A stretch of DNA of 64,000 bases. Origin: Liolophura sinensis (Eukaryota > Mollusca > Polyplacophora > Chitonida > Chitonidae). Below, piece by piece: positions 1 through 12,800 of this stretch (position 1 is the first letter of the stretch; each line of letters opens with the position of its first letter). The notes under the pieces are model-generated. The model was not told the origin of the DNA and did not search any database. It was given only the letters and a program-made list of their open reading frames with translations. The stretch spans positions 2,908,023 through 2,972,022 of the forward strand of contig NC_088302.1 of the NCBI RefSeq assembly GCF_032854445.1, read 5' to 3'. A program made the translations under genes and the position numbers.

Positions 1-290
1 TTCACATGTGTGACACTGTGTCTTTCACACATGTGTGACACTGTGCCTTTCACATGTGTGACACTGTGTCTTTCACATGTGTGACATTGTCTTTCACATG
101 TGTGACACTGTGTCTTTCACATGTGTGACACTGTGTCTTGCACTTGTGTGACACTGTGTCATTCACATGTGTGACATTGTGTCTTTCACATGTGTGACAC
201 TGTGTCTTTCACATGTGTGACACTGTGTCTTTCACATGTGTGACACTGTGTCTCACATGTGTGACACTGTGTCTTTCACATGTGTGACAC
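1..290. repeat. Minisatellite, about 22-bp unit
   Basis: About 13 units of the type CACATGTGTGACACTGTGTC, continuing past the left edge. Each carries the palindrome CACATGTG. Probably in the intron after exon 11. One or two units are shorter by a few bases. Confidence 0.95.
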
Positions 291-427
291 ATGATACACA
301 ACACTGTGATACTGTCCTTTTTTCTGTTACATAAGATTCTTCTGTCACATGATAAATAATACAGTGAGAAATACCACTCTTTGTCTATCTATGAAGGCAA
401 TTCTGGTATTTCACAAGAACATAAATA

Positions 428-760
428 CTGCCATGTAATACAGCACCATGTAATACAGCACCATGTAATACAGTGCTGACCTGTGCTCAACCATGTAATA
501 CAGCACCATGTAATACAGTGCTGACCTGTGCTCAACCATGTAATACAGCACCATGTAATACAGTGCTGACCTGTGCTCAACCATGTAATACAGTACCATG
601 CAATACAGTGCTGGCCTGTGCTCAACCATGTAATACAGTACCATGCAATACAGTGCTGGCCTGTGCTCAACCATGTAATACAGTACCATGCAATACAGTG
701 CTGGCCTGTGCTCAACCATGTAATACAGTACCATGCAATACAGTACTGACCTGTGCTCAA
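428..760. repeat. 45-bp minisatellite built on the exon 11 splice junction
   Basis: About seven units of 45 bp, each made of 15-bp sub-repeats (CCATGTAATACAGCA type) plus CTGACCTGTGCTCAA. On the minus strand the latter reads TTGAGCACAG then GTCAG, identical to the end of exon 11 and its donor. The three units next to the exon have GCCAG instead of GTCAG; the three farther ones keep GT. Because 45 is a multiple of three, several frames stay open on both strands. Confidence 0.95.
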
Positions 761-861
761 ACTTGACCACTTCGTTCCAAATATGCCGGGATTCTAACTT
801 TGCCTGAAGTAGCAGCAGTTTGTATGTGAGGGCAACAGCCGAGATGAGCAAAAACAACACC
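751..861 (-). CDS. GRAMD2B: GRAM gene coding exon 11, membrane anchor (residues 369-404)
   Basis: The acceptor is ATTTCAG. It encodes the hydrophobic VLFLLISAVALTYKLLLL (369-386) followed by a charged tail (QAKLESRHIWNEVVKFEH), as expected for a single C-terminal ER anchor. The proposed donor is GTCAGT, immediately inside the first unit of a 45-bp array. If that donor is not used the frame stays open to a TGA at 413-411, giving 517 residues. With it, the next exon is beyond the window. Confidence 0.75.
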
Positions 862-3800
862 CTGAAATATCAAATGTTTACAGAGTCAGCATCATTCATA
901 TAACACGGAAACCACTTCACCCACATCAGATCAGACTTCAGACCTGACTTCGCCCACATCAGACCAGATTTCAGACCTGACTTCACCCACATCACACCAG
1001 ACTTCACCCACATCACACCAGACTTCACTGAATGCAGGTAGTAGGCTTTTACATGTATCTAGCAACAACAACAAGTTGTTTAAGATTTCCTTGCAACCAG
1101 TAAGAATTTCTTTCTGATTTGATTCAAAATTTTGATGTTTTTTTCTAGAGCAGATATTATCAGTAGCAGGAGTCGGGTATGTCATGGATTCTACACAGAG
1201 AATCTTCAACTTGTGACTCTGTAGTATCCAGTTTATTAAACGAGAGTTAAAAAATTGGTTTGTTTGAAGCCTATGGCAAGAAACAAACCAAAATTTTGGA
1301 CTCAAGTTTAATACACTTGATACGACAGTGTCACACAGTTGGAGATTCTGTTTGAATACCCCAAAAAAGTGCAAAATCTAGTCCTTCATCCTCAGGCCAA
1401 AGCGCAACATTTCTGAACAAGGTGAAATATACATCACAGAAAAGAGTTCAACTTCGGACCAGCGGTACTGACCCAAATTTGGGTGAACTTTTTACATTAT
1501 CATCTATATAATTAAAATTGATCAGCAGATCATTGTTTTCAGTTTACAGATATGACTGTCAAAGGTAGATGTCAAGGAGGGGAAAATTAGAGAAGATGAC
1601 ATCACGCACAGTGTGCAGATTTGTGTGGGAACGCTGGCTGAAACGCGCCTAAACATACCAGACAAGAACATTCAAAAACTTCAAAGGCAACATCGTTCTT
1701 ACGGAACGCTTAGAGATGAAACTGAAAAAAGGAATTTGCAAAGAATCTATGGCTATGCAGTCAAGATAACGTGGACGTTTGCACTCAATGCAGAAATGTA
1801 GGTTGAAATTACAGTAATTACAACCAGATGAGCTACTTTGTAACCATATATATTTGGCTTGATCAAATCTGTTCGACAGAATGTGTAATTTCTGAGTTGT
1901 CAATCAGGCATGACAAATATTGCAAATTTGAACCATATCCTTGATTGGTTTTGCTGATTGTCACACCGCTGATGGGTGTGGTACATGTAGGTAATACAGG
2001 TGTGGTAGATAATACAGAATGTGGCACAGAAATTCTTACACAAATCTTGACTTACATGACAGTACAGATTGCCAGGAGAAAACTGGTCCGAGGAATTCTG
2101 CAGAAAAAAAAACATAACCCGTTAATACACATTACAAGCACTGTAGCTATCTGCTTTAGTTGATGATGCTATGACAATTTGTTTTAGTGAGACATGATAA
2201 ATTGGACAATGGACATATTACGGTTTATACTTTCGTCATACTGAATGTAGGCAATTCTACATCCAAGTTACCATGGTAACAAACTAATACAGGTGCTCAG
2301 AATCCACACTATGATGACTACGTAATTGATGGGGAAGATGAATACTGAACTTACCTTATTTCTTCTAAAATTTGGGACACCTGGTCTGCTCATTTTAGCC
2401 AACATATATGTAATTCTAGCATTGAGTTTCTTTTTTCTCACATGGTTAGTCCATCTCATGAACCACATACTCATATCTTTACTTTTCCAAAAGGCTAGCA
2501 AAGAAATATAATATTCTACTTTCAACATTACTAATATCTGTCCCAAATTTTAGAAGAAGCAAAACAAACTCTTCCTGACAATTCAGAGAGAAGTCATGTC
2601 TTGAGTGACCCAGTGATGCATGACCGAGACTAGAGAGAAGTCATGTCTTGAGTGACCCAGTGATGCATGACTGAGACTAGAGAGAAGTCATGTCTTGAGT
2701 GACCCAGTGATGCATGACTGAGACTAGAGAGAAGTCGTCTAGACCCAGTGATGCATGACCGAGACTAGAGAGAAGTCATGTCTTGAGTGACCCAGTGACG
2801 CATGACTAAGAAGAGAGAGAAGTCATGTCTTGAGTAACCAAGTGATGCATGACTGAGACTATCATTTTAATAATAAAATATCACAAAACTCAAACCTTAC
2901 CTTTGAAGTTTTAATGACAAATGGCATATTGCGTCGTACGTTTTGTTGAATTGAAAACCTGTAATAAAAGAAGGGAGATAAAGTTTTTTATTTGGATCAG
3001 TAGACAGCAACAACTGTAACACCAGAATTTTTTACTTAGACTGCTGAGTGAAGCCAGACATCTAGCTGTATTTATATGTACAATGCTGGTGTAAGACATG
3101 GTTTCTCTACTCATGGTCCACATTCAATACACAAATCACTTCTCATTGGGAAAAATATATTTAAATTTTTACTTTTGAAACCAAATGATTGCTCAAGGTG
3201 GAGAGTACTGCTTCAAAGAAGAACACTCCTCAGACTTGTGCATAAGCACACACAATTTTGGGTCAAAAAAGACGTTTTTGCATGTATCCCAATTCAACCT
3301 TTTCGCATTTGAAAGAGAAATTTTCAATGCAATTTATGAGCATGTTGAATTTGATTTATTTATTTATTTGATTGGTGTTTTAAGTCATACTCAAGAATAT
3401 TTCATTTATATGAAGGCGACCAGCATAATGTTGGGAGGAAACCGGGCAGAGCCCAGTGGAAACTCACGACCATCCATAGGTTGCTGTCAGGCCTTCCCAC
3501 TTATGGCTGTTGAGGAAGTCAGCATTTTTAATTTGATTTCAGAAACAAAACTACTTGGTTGGATTGGCCAGTTTCAGGGCTTCATAAAAAATATAATTTT
3601 ATCAGTCAACACAGAATAATGCCTTCAGACTATCCTTAAATGAACACCTTGCAAACGTGCAAAAAGATTGAAGAATTACAGTTCATGTACAAATCTTGTC
3701 TACCCATCTGCAACTTGTCCATAGACATTCCCATCATGAGCTGGACTTGAACTAACAGCCACCACGCTGTGAGAGGCTCCTGGGCATTGCGTCTCCCCGA

Positions 3801-6800
3801 CACTCTACCCAAGTCTTAATAGGGATCTTGTTTACCACTAGATTTATTGAGCATACAAACCAAATTTGACTTGCCACCTCATGCAGTGTAATTTCTATTG
3901 TATACTTGCCATTGGAGGTAAGATTTAGACCTGGATGCCAAAGACACTAGAAACTTAAATGAAATGACCCCAGCTCTAATAGGAAATATCAAATTTGGAC
4001 TTTCTAGGGCTTCTACTGTAAGCAAATATATACATGTACTTATGGGATAAAAATGTGTTCCGGCTAAGAAATATATAATGTTCCCCCACACCATTCTCAA
4101 AAATGAAATATTACAATAATCAGAAGAGGTCCATTTTACAGGGTCCTGAACTCACATTGTGTGAAATACTGCACATGGGGTCCACTGCTGTTCTGCACCA
4201 CTGAGGGTTTGTCACCTGAATTCTGACGAGCTGAGTGTTTCTTATCCCTGTCGGAATCAGTCTCGTCAGCCAATCCACATTCAGGACACATACTGAGGTC
4301 AGAGTCTGAAGAGTCAAGCCCCACTCTGCGGCCATTCTGCATGGCCACACTACTGGCAATTTGCGGGGTGTCTATCACAGAAGAGTTTACCACATTGTTA
4401 TTCTCCGTCGGTGAACTCGTGGCACTGGGACTAAAAATTTCAGAGAGATTCCCCTTGAAGGGTTCCTGCAATAAAAAAAAATATAAAAAAACACAAAACA
4501 AAATTTTAGTGAATATTTTCAAGTCATAGTGACTGAAACCTATATGCAGCAGAGTTTCTCCGCTTTGCAGCCTTTCTTTGAAAAACTGTAGAATCTGTTG
4601 AAAGAAATGAGAGGGAACACCAAGAAGGAACCCAGACTGTCTCCCATCTTTTACCCTGGCCTCAAATGCTTTTACCTTGGCCTCCCAGCTTTTAACCTGA
4701 GCTCCCAGCTTTTAACCTGGCCTCCAAGCTTTTAACCTGGCCTACCAGCATTTACCCTGGGCTCCCAGCTTTTACCCTGGCCTCCCAGCTTTAACCTTGG
4801 CCATTTATGTAATGATCTTATACAAGCAAGTCACAGCTATTGTCAATTTGTGATTGATAAAAATGAGCAAGAACCACAGCTTGTGAAGACACAAGGGTAA
4901 CTTTTTGTTCAAACGATAAAAATGACTGAACACCACAGCTTGTGAAGACACACTGTAAACCTGCCACAATGTTTGTGAATTAGCTAATGTTCTATACTAT
5001 TACGTTATGCATAAGAAAACCAGTGTTTACTGTTTGATCCTAGATGTAGACTACGCTTTCATTTTAGGCCTCATTTCATTAACTATACATCTGAAGAGAG
5101 CTGAAGAATACTTACCGGAGAGGAAATACTCTGATCCTTGGTTGAGTCTGTCTGAAAAAAACAAAAAGCAAGTTTTAGTTTCTCCTTTCCAACCCAGATG
5201 ACTAGCTACTTTGTTTGTACACACTGCCTCTGCTTCATTTCCAGAGTTAGAGCTTTCTAAAGTTAGTTTTTAATATTTCGGCATTAATATGCAACCAAAA
5301 CATTGATTTGCACAGGTAAAGAACTATGTCCAAGATAATGGTCTGAGCATGTGGATTATAAAGTGAAATGATCACCCAAATATGACAAAGGATAATAAAG
5401 AAATGGAGGACAAATTGCCAGGTTAGATGTATTGCACATGATAAAACCAAGCACAAAAATCCAATAAAACACACTGAAATAAAAATGCACATTCACAGCC
5501 AAAGCAAAAACAGCAAAGAGTCAACACTTACTGAATCCTGAGATTTCTTCCAGGTACTGACGAGGAATTTGTATGTACTGTCCCGTGTCATGAACGATCC
5601 AAAGACATACTGCAGAGGGAAAAACACACAACAAAGCTCATTATGGTCAGAGGAACGTTTCCACATATCACAAGAGGTAACATGTAGCGCAGCACATAAC
5701 CTGTTTTGGAAGAGCAGCAATTTATTTCCAGACAGCTTTAAGCCTACTGTACATTATTCATGACAAGATGCTTTGAGAGACAACTTTTGTTTCACATGTC
5801 ACCGGGACTGGTGGAAATTTTGTACATATTTCTATGGCAACCACTAATTATTTGTACCTTTTTTCAGCAACAAGAATTGCTCCTATGTAATATGCCTTTT
5901 GAAAATTATACATAAGCATAGTAGCTTGTTTAGATTAAGAGCACAATTAAAGATGTGGGGGTTAAGAAAGCTGAGCAGAGCCCTAGATCCATTTACTCAC
6001 GCCATCTTACAACAGGAGGCATGTGTCACACTTACAGTCTTGATCACATGACCTTGTATTGGCAGAGCGAGGACATAACTCCTTAAAGTCACCATTTAAT
6101 TTACAAACAAAGAGCAGAGAATATACATATAATTCCCTGCAAAAGCCCCTCTATGAAGTGATACCTTTTCCTCTGCAGTCTGAATACCAATGGCATTTGG
6201 AATGATAAGAGCGGTCTTCTCACGGGAGATGTTGACCACCTTCTCCATGGGGATCTCCACCTAAACAAAAACAGTACCAGGATAGCTCACTTAAAAATCT
6301 AACCTCAAAACCAAACAGATAAACTGTATACCATACTCAAGACTTTTTCACTTCCAAAACTCAAAATTTATTTATTTATTTCTTTGATTGGTGTTTTACG
6401 CTATCCAGAAGACAAAATAGCTTCCTTCAAATGAGCCTGACAGATATAACACCCCATTTCTTTTCTCACATGATAACCTAGTGTTGTGTTTAAGAGGACA
6501 CTGAGCCTTGACTGAAAAAGATTACATTTTATGTGAAACACTGATGTAAGCAAACCCACCAAAACATAAATTATTGTCATACAGTAAACATTGAGGTGGA
6601 CAAATTACATTCAAAGTTGCCCTATATATTACTAAATAAGCAAAAAGCCTGAGGAAATAGGATAACTTGAGACTTTTGTTCCTGTACTCCTTGTTGACGG
6701 ATATAGTGGACACATGAAGCAAGAAGGGTACCATACACGTAGATGGAAAAGCAAATTTCCTATATTTCAAGAGACACTGTGAGAAAGTTTCCCTGCGACT

Positions 6801-9800
6801 TCAGAAAATGTGGGACAGTTTGCAGTCAACTTGTGGTTTCTTCATGCAGTGTACATCAAAAAGAAAATATTGGAATGTCAAATGTGCAACCTGAGTATTT
6901 TTTGGAGTCTCTATGTTTTACATTATGATCAGTCTACATGTATGGGTTGATCAAAAAGATTTCAGCTTTCGTATCATGAAATACAAACTGAAACAGATCC
7001 AACCCTCTGTAAATACAAGAAAGACTTTGCTAGAACGGAACAATGAATTATGATGGTACCAACTTGACTCACAACAAGCCACACCTGTGAATTGTGACAA
7101 TGGAGATGTTTAAATGACTTACTTGTCGGCCACGAGCCCTGATTTTTGAGTAGAAGCAAATCCAGTTGGGAGAGACATAAAGGTTTCCATGTAAAAGTAT
7201 ATCACCCAGAAAGGCACAGGAATAATCTGTAGGGAGAGACACAAACAAATCTACATATGATATTGGTGCAAAAAGATAGGAACCATATAAATGTGACACA
7301 GGAAACAGATGATCCTAGACAATTTGAAGACTTACCTGTACTTATTTAATTAACTTCTGCTGGAGATGATTCTTAGGAATATTTCAGTTATACAATGAAT
7401 ACAGGATACATCATGAGCGAACTACATGCGTAACAACTAAATGTCATGAGACACAGAATAATGACTTAATCAGTTGTCATGATGATGTATTTCATATATA
7501 TCATAAATGAATGTATGTATTGAGCATACAATTATGATCAAAATGATAATAAAAAAAATTATACTCTAAGAAAAATTAGAGTATGTAGATTTAATGTAAA
7601 AGTTAATTTGAATAAATACTGATAAATGAAAACGCACAAACAAATGAGGCAGTCAAGAGAAGAATTATCAAAGTCAAATACTGTATGCGGAACTGAAACA
7701 GCTGTTGTTTAAACAAACCTCAACAGTTGAACTGAGAACAAACATATGTAGCGAGGTTTTTATTTTTATGAAATTGCTCCTGAAGTGCACTGGAGGTTTT
7801 GCAGACAGTGGTGCCTAATACAGTCAGTTTGATTACAGGCAACAGGATGGAAGTTTATAAAGATGAATACGAAGTTTGATTACAGTCAGTTTGATTACAG
7901 GCAACAGGATGGAAGTTTATAAAGATGAATAAGAAGTCTGATTACAGCCAGTTTGATTACAGCCAATAGGATGGATGATTATGAAGTTGAATACAGTAAG
8001 TTTGTTTACATCCTATAGGTTGGAGGTTTATTAAGTTGAATACGGTAAGTTTGTTTACATCCAATAGGTTGGAGGTTTGTTAAGTTGAATACGGTAAGTT
8101 TGTTTACATCCAATAGGTTGGAGGTATGGTAAGTTGGTAGACCACAGGATGGAGGTTCATAAAGTTGAATACAGTAAGTTTGTTTACATCCTATAGGTTA
8201 GAGGTTTATTACGTTGAATACGGTAAGTTTGTTTACATCCACTAGGTTAGAGGTTTGTTAAGTTGAATACGGTAAGTTTGTTTACATCCAATAGGTTGGA
8301 GGTTTATTAAGTTGACTACGGTAAGTGTGTTTACATCCACTAGGTTAGAGGTTTGTTAAGTTGAATACGGTAAGTTTGTTTACATCCACTAGGTTAGAGG
8401 TTTGTTAAGTTGAATACGGTAAGTGTGTTTACATCCACTAGGTTAGAGGTTTGTTAAGTTGAATACAGTAAGCTTGTTTACATCCAATAGGTTGGAGGTT
8501 TATTAAGTTGACTACGGTAAGTGTGTTTACATCCAATAGGTTAGAGGTTTGTTAAGTTGAATACAGTAAGCTTGTTTACATCCAATAGGTTGGAGGTTTA
8601 TTAAGTTGAATACGGTAAGTTGGTTTACATCCACTAGGTTAGAGGTTTGTTAAGTTGAATATGGTAAGTTGGTTTACATCCACTAGGTTGGAGGTTTGTT
8701 AAGTTGAATACGGTAAGTTGGTTTACATCCAATAGGTTAGAGGTTTGTTAAGTTGAATACGGTAAGTTTGTTTACATCCAATAGGTTAGAGGTTTGTTAA
8801 GTTGAATACGGTAAGTTTGTTTACATCCACTAGGTTGGAGGTTTGTTAAGTTGAATACGGTAAGTTGGTTTACATCCACTAGGTTAGAGGTTTGTTAAGT
8901 TGAATACGGTAAGTGTGTTTACATCCAATAGGTTAGAGGTTTGTTAAGTTGAATACGGTAAGTGTGTTTACATCCAATAGGTTAGAGGTTTGTTAAGTTG
9001 AATACGGTAAGTTGGTTTACATCCAATAGGTTAGAGGTTTGTTAAGTTGAATACGGTAAGTTTGTTTACATCCACTAGGTTAGAGGTTTGTTAAGTTGAA
9101 TACGGTAAGTTTGTTTACATCCACTAGGTTGGAGGTTTGTTAAGTTGACTACGGTAAGTGTGTTTACATCCAATAGGTTAGAGGTTTGTTAAGTTGAATA
9201 CGGTAAGTGTGTTTACATCCACTAGGTTGGAGGTTTATTAAGTTGAGTACGGTAAGTGTGTTTACATCCAATAGGTTAGAGGTTTGTTAAGTTGAATACG
9301 GTAAGTTTGTTTACATCCACTAGGTTGGAGGTTTGTTAAGTTGACTACGGTAAGTGTGTTTACATCCACTAGGTTGGAGGTTTGTTAAGTTGAATACGGT
9401 AAGTGTGTTTACATCCACTAGGTTGGAGGTTTATTAAGTTGAGTACGGTAAGTTTGTTTACATCCACTAGGTTGGAGGTTTATTAAGTTGAGTACGGTCA
9501 GTTTGTTTGCATCCACTAGGTTGGAGGTTTATTAAGTTGAGTACGGTAAGTTTGTTTACATCCAATAGGTTGGAGGTTTATTAAGTTGAGTACGGTAAGT
9601 TTGTTTACATCCACTAGGTTGGAGGTTTGTTAAGTTGAATACGGTAAGTGTGTTTACATCCACTAGGTTGGAGGTTTATTAAGTTGAGTACGGTCAGTTT
9701 GTTTGCATCCACTAGGTTGGAGGTTTATTAAGTTGAGTACGGTAAGTTTGTTTACATCCAATAGGTTGGAGGTTTATTAAGTTGAGTACGGTAAGTTTGT

Positions 9801-12800
9801 TTGCATCCACTAGGTTGGAGGTTTATTAAGTTGAGTACGGTAAGTTTGTTTACATCCAATAGGTTGGAGGTTTATTAAGTTGAGTACGGTAAGTTTGTTT
9901 ACATCCACTAGGTTGGAGGTTTGTTAAGTTGAATACGGTAAGTGTGTTTACATCCACTAGGTTGGAGGTTTATTAAGTTGAGTACGGTCAGTTTGTTTGC
10001 ATCCACTAGGTTGGAGGTTTATTAAGTTGAGTACGGTAAGTTTGTTTACATCCAATAGGTTGGAGGTTTATTAAGTTGAGTACGGTAAGTTTGTTTGCAT
10101 CCAATAGGTTGGAGGTTTATTAAGTTGAATACGGTAAGTGTGTTTACATCCACTAGGTTGGAGGTTTATTAAGTTGAGTACGGTCAGTTTGTTTACATCC
10201 AATAGGTTAGAGGTTTAATAAGTTGAGTACGGTAAGTTTGTTTACATCCAATAGGTTGGAGGTTTAATAAGTTGAGTACGGTAAGTTTGTTTACATCCAA
10301 TAGGTTGGAGGTTTAATAAGTTGAATACGGTCAGTTTGTTTACATCCAATAGGTTGGAGGTTTATTAAGTTGAATACGGTAAGTATGTCTGCATCCAATA
10401 CATTGGAGTTTGCTTACAGTCAATAGGAGTTTCGTCTTCAGGAACGCGCTTGAACAGTTTGTGGAATTTCTCACTCCTGGACTTGCTACAACTGGGTGCA
10501 TTTTCCTGAAAGAAGAAGAGGGTCAAACATCACACCAGTGCTCGAGTACTCCCTGTTGACACTTTTCTTTAACCAAGTTGCAAACTAAATGGGGTAGCTC
10601 ATGACCACACCTATACCTTTTCATCTTGTTTGCTTCAGAGTTTTAGTATTATTCCATTCTGTCATATACAAGGTTTCAGGCAGATGATTTCAATGCTGTT
10701 TTACAAGTACATACATGTAAAGTGCATGATTTTACAGGTGTGGATCCATATATCTGTGTCTACCAGATAAAGTAACAGCCAACCCCTTTCGAAACCAATC
10801 TTCATGTTTTACCAAGGTGAAACAATCCTAAACTCATACCACTCTTCAATTAGACCATAAGAATGGATAAGAGTGTTCCAGTAGCCTCTAGATGTTCTCT
10901 GGTGTTTCATAGATACACAAACTGAAAAGTCAAATAACCTTCCCTTCCTCTCCAAACATCACAAAAAGACAAAGGGGCCATTCCAAAAAGCAGTTAAAAA
11001 TTTGTTTTCTTCAGTTAATTAATTTTCACACATGTAATCAAAGCAGCTTTTGGTTGTTTTTTTTTACATGCATTTTTTACATAAATAATGAATGTGTATA
11101 ATACTGCAATTTTGGTTGTCCACCATGTAGGATAATATCAGATATTACGCTGGAATCACAAACAAAGAAGACACTGTTAGACCTATGTCTGAAATGATCG
11201 AACAGTGGACAGGCCCCATTTGTCTCCTACCAGAAGTTGCCTTCTTCAATGCTAAATGGTTCAGAGTTCACCTTCATTAAGAGTAAGTACATGACACAAA
11301 TTTTGCTTTGGTCTTTTGGTCAGCAAAATGTCGTTCAGTTTTCATCCTACAAGAAATAGTGAAGGAAATCTTACCTTAACAGATGTCTTTCTACTGCCAG
11401 CCATCACTGGACTTGAGCTTGAATAGAGAAAACAATCTGTGAATGCACAAGGCTAGACAACACGTCATTACCTCGGGTGCAGCACAAACAAAATACTAGG
11501 CTTTCACAGCTCCAACTAGCACACCTATCCAACTAGATCAGCTGTCATACATTTATCTTATAATGCATATAGGTTATCATTTTAATGCTTGTTTATTTAA
11601 AATATGATATGATGTGCTAGAAAAACAAGAAACCAGGTTTTATTCACAAAAAGATTAAGTTTAAGTGACTATGAACACACTGTATGTGCTAGTGTTATGT
11701 TTAATTGGCAAAAGGAGAGGAAAGTAAAATGTTCAGTAATCAGGGGCCCATCTTATATTTATTTATTTTATTTATTTTTACACTGTACTCAAGAATATTT
11801 CACTTATACCACGGCGACCAGCATTATGGTGGGAGGAAACCAGAGAGAGGCTGGGGGAAACCAACGACCATCATCAGTTGATGGCAGACCTACTGGCTAT
11901 GCCGTTAGCATTTTAATACCATGGTCACACATCACTTTAAAATATGTTGCCAGATTTATACTTAAGTTCTGTTCTAATGGAAACATTTAGAATTTTTTAA
12001 TATGTGTGTTTCAGTATATTAATATCCTTCAGAATATCACTGCAATTGTACGAGATATTAAATGATCAATTTAATCATAAAATGATGTTGGTATGGATTC
12101 ATTGGTATCAAATGATCCTTTTCTTCAGTCACATATGTTTACCTCAGAAAACATTAAAATACCTTGTAGGGGAAGTGAAGGGGACTATGCCTAAACATAA
12201 GATACAATGTTCTTGCAGTGCAGCTCCAACAAACACACAGAAATATGGCTTACAGAGATACCTTATCATGTAATACTGCGAGTCCAGAAAAATTAAACCA
12301 TTCACAACACAGCCAACAATCATTTACTTGTTTAAATCATGGTTTATCCATTAGTCAACAAAACAATTTTATTCTGGAAAATTAGAACGGTCCATACCAC
12401 TTGCACACAGAATCAATTGTGACTTCATCAAACATGGATGTACACCTAGACGCAGTTGTTGCAAGACAAGGTAACTATGAGATGCAAACATAATATTGCT
12501 TACAATGCATCAACGTTAAAGGTTTCATCTCACTGAGCAAAAAAAGTCTCTTTGTGAACAATAATATTGTCTACTTGAGCTCTGTGATTTGTCACAATTA
12601 CACATTTCTGATGAATTGCGCACTTTGCTGAAGAGGCTCTTTAAATTCCTCACGTCAACATGAAGTGCTACCTTTGTTACATAAGCCAATTACATCTCCA
12701 CCTGCGTTTAATGAGCACCAGCGTACGACATCACTACTGAGAGGCAGCCTGTGAAAGCTAACCTGATAAACTCATCTCAACAAAACATATACTGCCATAT

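Noticed and set aside
473-766. Plus-strand ORF of 97 codons with CNTAPCNTVLTCAQP-type repeats
   Set aside because: It is the 45-bp array read on the other strand; the unit length being a multiple of three keeps it open.
2326-2511. Hydrophobic plus-strand ORF resembling a membrane segment
   Set aside because: It is antisense to the GRAM gene, has no splice context, and the true anchor is exon 11 on the minus strand.
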